Shown: positions 47,270 to 59,256 of the stretch, one piece after another
How the letters are laid out: each line of letters opens with the position of its first letter
How positions within the stretch are numbered: position 1 is the first letter of the stretch
Source: Raphanus sativus
Taxonomy: Eukaryota; Streptophyta; Magnoliopsida; Brassicales; Brassicaceae
Direction of reading: 5' to 3'
Assembly: GCF_000801105.2 (NCBI RefSeq)
Contig: NC_079511.1
Span: 14,903,792 to 14,967,791, forward strand
DNA length: 64,000 nt
Program-made: the position numbers and the translations under genes
The notes under the pieces: model-generated
Seen by the model: only the letters and a program-made list of their open reading frames with translations
The model's database searches: none
What the model was told of the DNA's origin: nothing

Positions 47270-47740
47270 TTGTATAGCCAAAGCCGACATAACTAAAGGA
47301 GTTTTGGGACACAGGTTACTATTGAAAGTTTGTACCTTGATCAGGGGTTGATCGCTCGGCCATTGACCAAACTCTTGCACAAACTGTCAATTTGGGTGGA
47401 ACGAATTAAACATATGAGGCATTCTCCATATGCTTAAACAGGCTCTCACATTAGCCCTCTCTGATTTTCATTGAGGCTTGTGATCCAGACTCATGCCCTG
47501 AGTAAAAAGGCGGTATTGTGCCATCACCAAATGACAAACCAATTGCGTTTCATGAGAAGAGCATTGGGTGTTCTGAAGCAATCATGATCAAAGTATATGC
47601 TAGAGAGATGCTGGCAAAGTGATCGTTATTCACACTTGGAAACTTTACATCATTGGTCGCAGATTCTTGACGATGAAAGAGGTTGAGACATACTTCCGAA
47701 ACGATCCACAATCACATTAGTTTCTGGAATTAACAAGTAC
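47270..47740 (+). pseudogene. Ty3/gypsy pol remnant (RT-RNase H region)
   Basis: Translated pieces, in different frames and broken by stops, line up with the end of reverse transcriptase and the start of RNase H: TGYY then KFVP, GLIARPLTKLLHK (47345-47385), a KQALT-like stretch near 47440, SPNDKPIAFHEKSIG at about 47525-47570, and IIGRRFLT near 47653. The order and spacing fit gypsy pol. No LTRs or other domains were found. It is an old, dead fragment. Confidence 0.6.
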
Positions 47741-47798
47741 AAAGGTGCTAAACTATGTCGTTAAAAGAAAAGATGTTGGGGATTTTTCTGCTTGGTCG

Positions 47799-48953
47799 TC
47801 ATCTCTGTAACATCCACTGCAAAATGTCCTTCCTGATTACACCAACGAACCCGCTGCCTCTTACATAGCTCGGAGAAATCAGACTGGCGGCTACACCGGC
47901 GCTGTAATGTCTGTACTGAGTAGTAATTCCATTAGGTCTAGGAGGCTGGATCATCGTCGGGAAAGGCCTGTGCTGGAAGTGTTTCAGCGAAGAGAACAAA
48001 TGCCTATCGGATTCACGTTTCGGTGGACTCTGCGTCGTGTTTGATCTGGGACGAGCCGAATCCGATAGCCTTTTTGCCTTGCCGACGTTGGAGTTTGGTT
48101 CAGGTCGAGTACGGATCTGAGCAGCTGGTTTAATCCGGTCGAGCCAACGGAGAATCCAGTTGCCGAGATTCCGACCAACTTCAATGTCTCTCTGCTGTAT
48201 GTTCTTGTGAACCGAAACTGCCACATCGAAGATTTTACGAGTCCTCCTGCAAACAAACAAGGGAAAGAGAGTCAAATCAATGCATAAGCAAATGAATAGC
48301 TTTCGTCATATCTCAGAAAGGAAGATTACCAAAATGATGTACAAGAATCAGTGTTAAGGTACAATAAAGATGGGATCATTCTCTTGGAAACAATGGCAAA
48401 AAGTCAACGAATCACAAGGCTACAATCACATCGACAATGCTTCAATTGCTAACTATCAAACCAAAACGAGAGCCAAGACGACTTAGAGCATCTTCCAGCC
48501 TCACTCCATATTTTACTTACTATTTTGAGTAATGAACAAAAATAAATAAAAATAAAAGAGTAATCATTTTCACAATACTGAATTTCTTTTTCTTTTTTTG
48601 AATTTATAATATCTCATCAGTTTTCGAGCAACCGATTGAAATAGAATCTCACTCACTCTATAAGCGTAACATCAGAAGCAAACAAGAATCGAGACGATCT
48701 GGAAAGAAGAATCTCACCGATGAAGAAACTGACGGATTTTTGGATGCTTGGGACCAACAACCCGACGTTGGATCTTCAAGGCGAGCCTATAAGTCCGCCT
48801 CAGCCCCAAGAAGTAGGCTGTTCCCAGCGTTATCTCCCACAGCACCATCGTGTTCCCTTCGGTTACGTTTTTAATCGGATGATCGCCGTTTCTTTTCGGT
48901 CGCTGATCTCCGCCGTTTCGAGTTTTATCAGTGACGCGATCCTCGTCGTCCAT
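47799..48953 (-). CDS. Hypothetical conserved protein next to the syntaxin gene
   Basis: Two minus-strand exons, 48953-48718 and 48246-47799, join in frame across a GT-AG intron to 227 residues. The start MDDEDRVTDKTRNGG is acidic then basic. A hydrophobic stretch, MVLWEITLGTAYFLGLRRTY (about residues 38-57), could be a membrane or amphipathic segment. The middle has VGRNLGNWILRWLDRIKPAA. The C-terminal third is Arg/Pro/Ser-rich and probably disordered. I do not recognise a domain. It is divergent from the SYP2 syntaxin gene with 293 bp between the start codons. By position it may correspond to At1g32260, an Arabidopsis gene of unknown function, but that is from memory of order only. Confidence 0.6.
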
Positions 48954-49246
48954 TTTAATTAATGTGCAAATATGGGCCAAGCGGCCCATCATGATAATGG
49001 ATATACTAAAGCCCAGATTAAGGTAGGAGGAGTAGACAAGTTCTCGTGTTGTTCTTGCTTCTCTCACTCACTTCACGTGTCTTTTACGACTTGGATAATA
49101 AACCAGAAATTAAAAAAAAATTCGTTTCTATCCTCTCTTGGAAGCAATTTCGAATTTCGTTTTGCTTTTTTTTTCTCGTCCCACAAATCCCTCTGAAATC
49201 CCGAGAACAACGGTTGCAGATTCTTACTTTTAGTCGTCAGAGAGAG
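48954..49246. promoter_or_regulatory. Short shared intergenic region of divergent genes
   Basis: 293 bp separate the ATG of the minus-strand hypothetical gene from the ATG of the plus-strand syntaxin gene. It contains GGGCCAAGCGGCCCATCATG and AAGCCCAG, GGCCCA-type elements common in plant promoters of housekeeping genes, so the two genes probably share a bidirectional promoter. No TATA box stands out. Confidence 0.5.
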
Positions 49247-50962
49247 ATGAGCTTTGGAAGCGGGGAGGAAATTAATAAAGGGGAACAAGGATGGAGGAGG
49301 AACAGAAGCGGTGGCGTCTGGTATCTTTCAGATAAACACGGCCGTTTCTAACTTCCAGCGCCTTGTTAATACTCTCGGTACTCCTAAGGATACCCCCGAG
49401 CTCCGTCACAAGCTGTGAGTCTCTTCAGTCGAATAAGATTTTTTCGTATGCGGTTTGTCTCTCTCATATGTTAAATCTGCCAAATTGAGTTTCTTGCTTG
49501 AGAAGAAACTTAATTAGGTTCCCTTGATTATGTCTTTGAGGCCGCAAAACCAATGTTGGAGTTACTTAGGATTGCTTTGTTTGTTATCTGGACTACTGAT
49601 AGTTTTTTTTATTTATGGAATGAGGTAATTTTATATCAGTCTACGTGTAGGGTTTGTCTCATCTGGCAAAAGCTTGAGACTTTACTCAATAAGTTATTTA
49701 TGTCTTCCCTTGAAACCCATTTTGAAGTTAATTAGGATTTGCTTTTGGCTTGTCAGGCACAAGACAAGGTTACATATTGGGCAGTTGGTAAAGGACACTT
49801 CGGCCAAACTTAAAGAAGCTAGCGAGACCGATCATCATCGAGATGTTTCTGTAAAGTGTTTTCTTCGATGTTTTTTCTATTTTTTTTCATTCAGTCATTT
49901 GAAAGATTAGGACCTATTTCTTCAGCAAAGTAAGAAGATTGCAGACGCTAAGCTTGCAAAGGACTTCGAAGCAGTGCTTAAAGATTTTCAGAAGGCACAG
50001 AGAGTTGCAGCTGAAAGGAAAACTTCCTACACTCCTTTCGATCCAAAAGGTGACTTTTCTTCAAGGTAATGTTGAATTAACTTCAACACTGAATGTGATA
50101 TCAGAAACCTTTAGTCTCTCTCTCTCTCTCTACCCTCTTAAATTGATTGATGGCTCCACCCTTTTGTTTGTTGGAAGCAAACTTGTTGTTGAATTTTAGT
50201 CTATTTACCTGTAACTATCTTGACTGGTAGCTCGTCACAGGAGTAACATCCCGTGTTCTTACATCCAGCTCGATGTCATTACTAATGTTTCTATATTTCA
50301 TATACCACAGTGAAGTAGACATTGGCTATGATAGATCACAAGAGCAGCGTATCCTCATGGAATCTAGAAGGTGAGTAAGTTTTACGCCACATATCTCTCT
50401 GTAGATAAACTCCTGCGTTCATGCTTTGTGATCTCTCTTTCTTCATCTGTAGGCAAGAAGTTGTGTTGCTTGAAAACGAAATATCCTTCAACGAAGCAGT
50501 GATAGAGGAAAGAGAACAGGGGATAAAGGAAGTTCAGCAGCAAATCGGTGAAGTAAACGAGATTTTCAAAGATCTCGCGGTGTTGGTTCACGACCAAGGA
50601 GCCATGATAGGTGAAATCTCACAACTTCTCAAGCAAATCAATAATGCTTTGAATCCTAATCGCTTCTTATAATCTGTTTCTTGCAGATGATATTGGTAGC
50701 CATGTCGAGAATGCACATTCCTCAACAGCTCAGGGAAGGTCTCATCTCGTGAAAGCCTCCAGGACACAACGATCAAACTCTTCTCTGGTAAAATGAAAAC
50801 AAGGAAAAGGGAATAACAATGTTTCAACTTTCATCCACTTTACCTTTTTTCATGTTCCTCACTATTATTTTCTTACTTTATGGTTATTATATGCAGATGT
50901 GTTTACTAATGGTGATATTTGGTATCGTTCTACTCATCGTTGTCATAGTACTCGCAGCTTGA
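49247..50962 (+). CDS. SYP24: SYP2-family syntaxin (Qa-SNARE), SYP24-like, with N-terminal frame break
   Basis: A Qa-SNARE of prevacuolar/vacuolar membrane fusion. Exons: 49247-49414, 49757-49850, 49926-50065, 50311-50370, 50453-50610, 50687-50787, 50897-50962. In order they encode [20 protein letters not shown], the Habc start; [40 protein letters not shown]; and the SNARE helix [26 protein letters not shown] with its central Gln. A C-terminal anchor, [20 protein letters not shown], ends the protein. Exons 2-7 join in frame. In exon 1 the only suitable ATG ([12 protein letters not shown]) is in a different frame from VASGIFQIN; a one-base shift lies between 49250 and about 49310, near a run of Gs. 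It is either a recent pseudogene, an unusual start or a sequence error. The identity SYP24 (At1g32270) rests on MKK10 and HSFA1D next door; the protein also resembles SYP22/23. Confidence 0.78.
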
Positions 50963-51656
50963 GATCGCCTGAAACACACGCACAATCTTGGTTAAACATT
51001 CAAGAGAAGTCTGGTTTTGGGACAGAGAAGTCTTGACTGTTTGAACTTTGCCTCTGTATATTCCCTCTACTCCCTTGTCTTTCAATCACTTGTAAAACGA
51101 GTCAGTTTGTGTAGCTATTTCAATGGTGTTTAATTGTTTTTTGTCAAATGGTTTTAGGCCACAATACTATTTATAACGTATATTAACCCAAAAAAAAATC
51201 ACTGCAAGTTTGCAACTAACCAGCATCTTTATTTTATTTTATCAAAACAAAGTAGCAGTTGAAAGTTTTAAATTCTGACATTAATCTTATGAAAAGAAAC
51301 ACATTTTTCATGATTTTTTGTTTAAATTTATCATTTATTTACTCTTAGAAAAAAAAAATTACTTATTATTATCACAAAGATTCTTACTAGATGTAAGGAG
51401 AAAAGAAAAGAAATGCAAAAGGTGCTAAAATCTCAAACTAGTGACCTATTTTTATCCTGTAAAATTTTAGAAACAAATCGATCACCACTACCTGAAAACC
51501 ACACATGTTTGAGTTTGTTACAACTGTTACTGACAAGTGTCGTACAATGAGATGATCATCATCAACTCATTTCTTTTAATATTTAGTTTAACATCCCAAA
51601 AAGCTCCTTATGCAACCTTGGACTTGAAAACCACAAGTGAGAAGATAACAAAATAG

Positions 51657-52580
51657 ATGTCACTTGTGAGAGAGAGACGTCACCAAAACCCACTCACACT
51701 CTCTATTCCACCACCACATTACCACGGCATCATCCCCATAGCTCCATCTCCGTCCTCATTTTCATCATCAAGCTCCGACTCATCATCGCCGATTCAAACC
51801 TTGAACGATCTCGAGAAACTCACCATTTTAGGACAAGGAACCGACGGGACAGTTTACAAAACCCGTCACCGGAGAACCACAGCTCTCTACGCATTAAAAC
51901 TCATCCGGTCAGATCTCAGCATCACCACTCTCGAAGCCGACATTCTCAAGAGAATCGAATCGAGCTTCATCGTAAAATGCTACGCCGTTTTTGCTGATTC
52001 ATCCGATCTATGTTTCGTGATGGAGCTCATGGAGAAAGGGTCTCTTCAGGATGCGTTGCTTGCTCGACACGTTTTCCCTGAGCAAGTGATATCCACTCTC
52101 GCTAACAGAATACTCCAAGGGTTACGTCACCTTCAAGAAATGAGAATAGTCCATGGAGACATAAAGCCTTCGAATCTACTTATTAACGAGAATGGAGAGG
52201 TCAAGATTGCGGATTTTGGTGCGAGCCGGGTTGTAACCGGAGGAGACTATGGTTCGAGCGGGACGTGTGCGTATATGAGTCCTGAACGTGTGGATCCAGA
52301 GAAATGGGGTTTTGAAGAGGTTGGTTTTGCAGGAGATGTGTGGTCTTTAGGTGTTGTGGTTCTCGAGTGTTATCTTGGAAGGTATCCATTGACTAAAGTT
52401 GGAGATAAACCGGACTGGGCAGCTCTGGTTTGTGCCATTTGTTGTAATGAGGAAGTGGAGAATCCAGTGAGTGGTTCGTTGGAGTTTAGAGATTTTGTTG
52501 GAAGATGTCTGGAGAAGGACTGGAGAAAGAGAGGCACTGTGAAAGAGCTTCTTCATCATCCGTTTGCTAAAAACAGATAG
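51657..52580 (+). CDS. MKK10: MAP kinase kinase 10 (MKK10)-like
   Basis: An intronless gene of 307 residues, the size I recall for Arabidopsis MKK10 (At1g32320). MKKs phosphorylate MAP kinases in signalling cascades. The N-terminus MSLVRERRHQNPLTLSIPPP has the basic and hydrophobic docking-type motif. The kinase domain has glycine loop GQGTDGTVY (59-67), catalytic Lys81 (YALKLI), catalytic loop VHGDIKPSN with Asp168 (HGD rather than the usual HRD), DFG 186-188 and SPE 208-210. The activation loop ASRVVTGGDYGSSGTCAYM is short and lacks the S/T-x5-S/T phospho-site pattern of normal MKKs, as in Arabidopsis MKK10. Its kinase activity and activation mode are therefore doubtful. The frame is intact and there are no repeats nearby. 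It converges with HSFA1D, 608 bp away. Confidence 0.9.
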   Translation: MSLVRERRHQNPLTLSIPPPHYHGIIPIAPSPSSFSSSSSDSSSPIQTLNDLEKLTILGQGTDGTVYKTRHRRTTALYALKLIRSDLSITTLEADILKRIESSFIVKCYAVFADSSDLCFVMELMEKGSLQDALLARHVFPEQVISTLANRILQGLRHLQEMRIVHGDIKPSNLLINENGEVKIADFGASRVVTGGDYGSSGTCAYMSPERVDPEKWGFEEVGFAGDVWSLGVVVLECYLGRYPLTKVGDKPDWAALVCAICCNEEVENPVSGSLEFRDFVGRCLEKDWRKRGTVKELLHHPFAKNR

Positions 52581-53188
52581 TAGCTAGTCTCTCTCACAAG
52601 TTTTGTTCTTTTTGATCTGGAGAGTAGTGATAGGTCTGATTTGGTTTTCAAGATTAATTATTTCCGATTTAGTTTCGTTTTGAAACTCAACCTTCATTTT
52701 TGGATAAATTTTTTTTTTGAATAATTTTTTAAAAAAATAAAGTTAGTAATATAAAATTTAGTAGTTTGAAAATGTATATTTGTATATATATTTAAAGGTG
52801 AAAAGTAGGATTAATAATGAAAACCAAAAACGAAACATATGATATTCTGTTGACCTCTCAAGTTCATTTAGCTCTTGTCTAACAAATAGGCCAAAAAATC
52901 AATAATAGATTGAAACTTCGACATAGATCCCACCACATCTTTATAAAGTGTGTAAATGAATAGTTATATGGAAGTTTGATATAAGAAAGAAGAAAATAAA
53001 AAGATCAATGCATGAGATGAAGCTTCTTAGGGAAGATAGTAGTTTGGTGTTACTTCAAAAGACTTCAAAAACTTCCAAAATCACGGATTTTGCCTGAATG
53101 GAAGCAACATTACGAAAGATTTATAAGCAGATATATCGAGTTAATAGAGTTTACTATCTGTGGTTAATAACTAGTAAAGTTATATTGG
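52581..53188. other. Convergent intergenic region between MKK10 and HSFA1D
   Basis: 608 bp holding the 3' ends of both genes. AT-rich around 52690-52800 with AATAAAG-like poly(A) signals. The small frame at 53098-53286 overlaps the HSFA1D end and is not a gene. Confidence 0.6.
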
Positions 53189-55787
53189 TTACCTTGAATG
53201 ATCTATGGTTTCAGGCGAGAGGAGACCCATTTGTTGAGTCAGATTATCCATCTGTTTCTTCTCTGTCTCACTGTCCTTGGTTCTAACATCCACTGGCGTT
53301 ACATCCATATCCTCTGGAACCGGGCTTGACATGAGAATGTCTTGAAAGAGTGAAGCGTAATCATCAACCGAAGGTTCTAAATCGGGGTCTCTCAGAATGT
53401 CGTCAAAGTCAAAGGGTAAATCATCACTATTGAACAGATCTGAATCTAGGATCGTACTCATATCTTCCATGTTTGTTTCCAAGAAATTCTCTGGAGGCAC
53501 CTCGGCCATATTCTCCGGCAGAATATCAGCAAATTCGGGTAGAGATGGTTCATCAGGTGAAGGAATTGCTTCATCAGGTGTTGGAAACTCAGCTACTGTA
53601 ACATTTTCAGGAGTTGCTCCACTTGGTGATGATGATGATTGTATCTCAGAAGCCGTTGGCATCTCCTGAAGAGTTATACCCGCTACGTTGTTTGATGAAA
53701 TCTCCATCTCTGTTCCTTCTGTAGTAGAAGTACCGTTACCTAGAAGGAAACCATCATCGCCGGTTTTGTAAGGTTCCATATTCATAAGCTGGCTAAACAT
53801 TGCCTTTGCTTGCTCGTGCATTGGGGGTTGATACTTCACTATCTGTCCATCAGGAGAAGCAGATTCCTTATTATTACTGACAATGCCATCTCGCCTGAAT
53901 CTCCGCTTCTTACTGGTATCACTGATTCGCCTGCTACTCTCGTTCTGCTGGTTCTGCTGCTGTAAGAACTGAGATAGAAAATGAGGGCTTTGTACTGCCT
54001 TTGCAAGGAATGACATTAACTGTTGTTGCCGATTCTCCATCCCCTGGAGACGCTGAACCATCGTTTGAAGTTGGTTATCAGTGGATTGTTGCTGCTGCCT
54101 TAACCTGACGAGTTCTTGCATAAGGACGTTCTTATCTCGTTTAAGCCTCTCGACCTCTTCTTTGAGACCAAATTTGCCAACTTCAACACATGAGCTTACA
54201 GATGAGTTCTGCCCAATCGAGTGCTGAGATTGATGATGTCCATGTCCATGTCCATGTGCAGGTTTTCGCCTAGTTATTGTTTTTAGCAAGTGCTTCTGAC
54301 CTCTTAGGAAACCTTCATTCGCAAATTCCCATTTATCTGGGTCAACCTTCCGGAAACCCTGTTTCAAGAGAAGGCGTGCAAAATGGAGTGAAAATGGATT
54401 CCAACAAAATAAATGAGAAAAAGTGTCACATTAGGTAACCCCATTTAGTGCAAATCTAATGACTCCAACACAAAGCCTAAAGTTCCAACTATTCACAGAT
54501 TCAAACAGCCATAGACAGGAAGTGACTTCTTAAATGGAATCACATGGTCCAGAGCAACTTTCATTCAAGTAAACGTAGCAGACCAATTGCAGCTGATCTT
54601 GTCAGCAGATGAAGCAAAGACTGCTGAATATATGTTCCTATTATCAGTCTAACCTACCACCCAAGCCAAAGGAGAAACCCAAATATCCAATATGGATCAC
54701 TGCAAACTAATAGAGTTGTCTCTATGGTATACTCGTATAATCTTTATTTTAAGATGGTATATGGAATAAACTAATAAAGATATCGGCAGAAAAACCCAGC
54801 ATATTTAAGCGCATTCACTATCTTGTAGCATTAGTTAGCAACTCTGCTCTAAATATTAGGCAGTATAAGCTCCATTCATCACGGTCTTATATAGAGCAAA
54901 GCTTATATATGCAATAGATAGCAACTTAACCTAAATGCAACTGCAAAGAGCAGCTCTATGATTCCCGTAACTGACATGCCAGATCAAAAATATAAAGACA
55001 TACTAACGACAAGAGAAGATATTGAAACACCGAACACCCTACTTATGATCTTTTGTTTCTATTCCAGGAACTACTAACCAAGTTGGCCTTTTAGGTTTTC
55101 AGAGAGGTACTCTCTCTATTAAACCTCGACACTCATTTACAACAAGTTGAGAAAGTTGATAACCTTGAACACTCAGGTCATGATCAACACAACACTTGCT
55201 CTCTTTTCCTTGTTTCTTCTTGTCTTATAATGCTGAGAAAATTCAGGAAGATTCATTACAATCTTCGACTATTACTAAACCCTAATAACATTGACTCAAA
55301 CATACACTGGACAACTGATTTCAATTGCATTCTCTACTGGCTAAAAAATTGTTCAATAGACCACAAACAAAACGGAAGCTAGGAAACCTCATCTGCTTAG
55401 CCATTGAAGAAACTTAAGAAGACAATGGCGACATCAATTGAAACTAAACGAAGGGAGAGAGAGAGAGGAGCATTTGCTTACGTAGGTGTTAAGCTGCCTG
55501 ACGAAGCTGGAGAAGTTATTGTGCTTGAAGTTCTTGGGAAGTAGATCTTTAGCGAACTGCGGTGGATCCCATACGATGAAACTGTTGCTGTTACCACTCC
55601 ACGACACTATCGAATCCGTAGCTGGATCGTCGACCATGTCGTAGGTCTTGCTCAGGAACGGAGGTGGCGCGTTTCCACTTAGAACCGCCACAGGCTGCGG
55701 TTGCGGAGTAGGAGAAGGCTGAATCTCGGTTGATTCCATTGTTACGGATCCTCCTCCGTCGGTGCTGGTTCTGTTATCACGATCCAT
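53189..55787 (-). CDS. HSFA1D: Heat shock transcription factor A1d
   Basis: A master activator of heat-shock genes. It trimerises, enters the nucleus and binds heat-shock elements. Two minus-strand exons, 55787-55482 and 54358-53189, join in frame to 491 residues (Arabidopsis HSFA1d is about 485 by memory). The DNA-binding domain starts at [20 protein letters not shown] and is split by the family's conserved intron right after FVRQLNTY (residue 102); it continues [20 protein letters not shown]. The HR-A/B coiled coil is about residues 167-224 with class-A spacing. The nuclear localisation signal is KKRRFRRD (about 252-259). AHA activation motifs lie in [16 protein letters not shown] and [12 protein letters not shown]. 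The C-terminal LTQQMGLL is an export-type signal. A His-Gly run (HGHGHGHH, about 137-144) is an unusual small expansion. The intron is 1123 bp. It is probably At1g32330. Confidence 0.95.
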
Positions 55788-56539
55788 GGATTTGAAGGAA
55801 AGTTAGGGTTTCTAGCAATTTTGATAAACCCAAGGAGATCTATTCAAAGATCGGAGATTAGAGAGAGAAAGCTGAGGGGAGGGAGGAAGGAGAAAGAGAG
55901 GCGACGACGACGACGGGGAGAGTCATCAACTGTTTTGCGAAATTACGGAAATAGACATTCGCTTTTTCTCTCTAAAAAGCGCAAGGCTTTGCGTGCGTGT
56001 CAACTTATTATTGGCTATTTGACCTCTGTATTATGGGCTGCGTGGCTCGCCTGACACGGGCAACTAGCTTTTACAATTATGATGATCGATTATTTTTTTT
56101 ATTCTTTTTCCAAAGTAACTATTGGGCCCAGATTTGACGTCGAGATTAGATCCTAAGAAGATGGGCGGGAAGCAATTCGATAGGCCCAATTAAGGTCAGT
56201 TAGAAAGAGCATAACATCGAGGATCGAAGGAGGATGTCGGTAACGGGAGGATGAAATAGAGAGCCCGAGGTGGATTTAAGCACAAGAATCGGTCTTGTAC
56301 GGTTAGAAGCCCAGGATTTCTTATTTCGGTGAGAAGGTCAGGACAAAGATATAGCAATATCCGAACGGACGAGGAGGAGTATATAAGGAAGGCATAGTAA
56401 GTGTGAAACACACGTTCAACCACATTCACACCTTTTGACAACTGATTTCAATTGCAAAAACGCGTTATCCTTCAACCCATACCCATCACTTGTTTTTTTT
56501 TTGATAGAGGGCCCGTTTAACCCAACTATATTAATACAA
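55788..56539. other. HSFA1D upstream region and repeat-like flank
   Basis: 55788-56060 holds the purine-rich HSFA1D leader and promoter side, with GAGAGAGAAAG tracts. 56100-56460 has a different character, with TATATAAGGAAGGCATAG near 56382 and a CACACGTTCAACCACATTCA end. It resembles a promoter or LTR of a retroelement, but no boundaries could be fixed. A Helitron pair begins at 56540. Confidence 0.4.
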
Positions 56540-59256
56540 CTAGATATGAGCCCGTTGCGTTGCAACGGTTTTGTTTGATATTTTAATATAATAAAGAAAA
56601 AAAATAATAATTCTATTATAGTTTTATGATTGATTTGCATATGTTGTATGAGATTTATTTTATAATTAAAAAATCATTTTCATACATAAGTTCAAGTTAA
56701 AATTTGTATTTTATAATCATGGCACATAGATGAATTTTTATCGACTTTCTACTTGGATTAGAAAAAATATTATACCTAAATGTTTCAATTGAACTCAATC
56801 CAAAATAGAAATTGAATGAAAAATAAGAAAAATTGAAAGTCGAATATACGACAATCAAGTCAATGACAACAATATACATTTTCTTATGTGCTAATTTAAT
56901 GTTTTAAATAACTTTTTAAATTTTTATTTTGCTAGAATTTTTTTAAAAAGGGGAAATGTTCTATTTTATAAATATCTTTTAATTTACAATAAAAATACTA
57001 TTAAATACTCCTTTACATTTTTGATTAGGATTTTAGAAATAGAAAATTACTGTTATATAATCTTATACAATTATCTTCTCTTTAGAATTATAGAAATAAA
57101 TAAATTTCCATAAAATAATAATTTCTAGTTACTAATAAATAATTTTAAAATTACTCTTTTTACAATTTCTATCAATACTAATTTTACATTTCTTTTGTTA
57201 ATTAAATAATTTTAGTATCATGTTCATCATCAAATTCTCTATTAAAAAAACTATCAAATAAGTTTTTACAATTCTCTTTTGGTTATGACTTAAAAAAAAT
57301 GATACAAATTTCTTTTGTTTAGAACTTTTTTTTAAGAAAAAAGGAAAAGAACTATCAAATATTCTTTTACAGTGTTTTAGGGTTTTAGAAAAAGAAATTA
57401 ATAGTACATAATATTTTACAGTTACATTTTGTCTAGAATTTGGAAAAATAAAATTACTATGAAATAATTATTTCAAGTTAATATTAACTATATTGCCATT
57501 TTCAAAAGTTGTCATTTTCAAAATTCGCTTTTTCAATATCACTAATATTTTTACATTTATAAAATAATGGCAGATTTTTATTGACACATTCACAATCTAA
57601 TTTTTTAATTGACACATGTTACAGTGATATCGAGTGAAATATTTGAAATATTTTTGGTTCATAATTTTTAACACGAAATTATTAAAAATGAACTTAGTTA
57701 GTTATAAGAAAATAAAATTACTTTTACAGTTTTATTTTATTTAAAATTTAGAAAGGAAAATTAATTATTTTTTCTTTAAGATTTTTATACACATAACTTG
57801 GTTTTTAGAAATTTGTTTTATGTTTAGTTAATTATATTTGTCTTACATGAACAAACACATATTCATAAAATTTACACATACTCATATACGGCAACAATCT
57901 CATAATTATAAATAATTATAATAGCATCATAAGATGTAATAAAGATAATAAAAAATTGAACCTAAATATAGATGTGAAATATTTGTATCTTTTTGTCATA
58001 ATTGTTTAACATACAATTATATATTAAAAAGGAAAGTTAGTTAATTAAAAGAAATTAGTAAGAGTACATTTACAATTTTCTTTCCTTTAGATTTTAAAAA
58101 ATGAATATTATTTATTTAATAGTTAGTTTTTATTAACGATTTTATTAAATAATTTATTGTACTTGTTGGATTTTATGATTCGTTTCTGTTTAATATTTAT
58201 TTAGACTTAAAAAAGCTACTACGATCAAATCTTTAACAATATGTAATTGTCAAAAATTATATAATAGTATTTTTTTTAAAAATCCTAAAAAAACATAAAA
58301 TACTATTTTCTAATGAAAATATTTCTTTTCAAAATCCTTTTTAAAAATCATAAAGAAAAGAGAATTGTATCGTTTTTACACATGTCACAATTTGTTTTTA
58401 AAAATGAGCAAAGTAATAATTACTTTACAATAGCTTTTTACAATTATTTTTTTTGTTCAGAATTTAAAAAAAATGAAAATAACTATCAAATATATTTAAA
58501 ATATATATAATGTAAAATACTAAAAATGCTAATTTTGAAACTTTCCTTTTCTAAAAATACTAAATCTTAAAATAGAACTTTAAAATACTATTTTTGTAAT
58601 GAGAATTTTACTATTTCTTAATCTCTTTTTAAATCCTCAAAAAATGAATTGTATCATATTTTGACACATGTCACAATCTTAAAAATTTATTGAAACATGT
58701 CGCAATCAAAAAATTAAATTGCTATCAAATATTTTTAACAATATATAATATAAAAATGGTAATCTTGTAAATTTTCCTTTTCTAAAAATACTAAATCATA
58801 AATCGAACTTTAAAAGACTATTTTGTAATGAGAATTTTCCTTTTTCTTATTATCTTTTTAAATCCTAAAAAAGGAATTGTATCATATTTTTGACATATGT
58901 CATAATCCTAAAAAAAAATTGACACATGTCATAATCATGTTAATTAGTAACTTTGAAGAATCAAACTTTTAATAATAAGAAATTAATAATAATAGTAATT
59001 AAAATTAAAATTACTCTGAAATATTTTTAACAATATATAGTATAAAATGTAATTTTTTTAAAAAAATACTAAATCATAAATTGAATTTTAAAAGACTATT
59101 TTGTAATGAGATTATTCCTTTTTCTTAATCTCTTTTAAATCCTAAAAAAAAATTGTATCATATTTTTGACACATGTCATAATCTTAAAAAAAGTTTGACA
59201 CATGTCACAATCATGTTAATTAGTAACTTTGAAGAACCAAACTTTATATAATAAGA
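56540..59256 (-). mobile_element. Helitron, 2717 bp, first of a head-to-tail pair
   Basis: Minus-strand 3' end CTAG at 56540-56543 with perfect hairpin CCGTTGCAACGCAACGG about 11 bp inside, and an A at 56539 as expected for the target. The minus-strand 5' end at 59256 begins TCTTATTATATAAAGTTTGG. The interior is very AT-rich and non-coding. Repeated GACACATGTCACAATC words lie toward the 5' end (58630-59215). The next element starts at 59257 with no spacer. Confidence 0.88.

Noticed and set aside
53397..53669. 90-codon plus frame opposite HSFA1D
   Set aside because: Shadow of the acidic activation domain of HSFA1D.
55821..56054. Arg-rich plus frame upstream of HSFA1D
   Set aside because: It is the purine-rich leader of the divergent strand; no protein family features.
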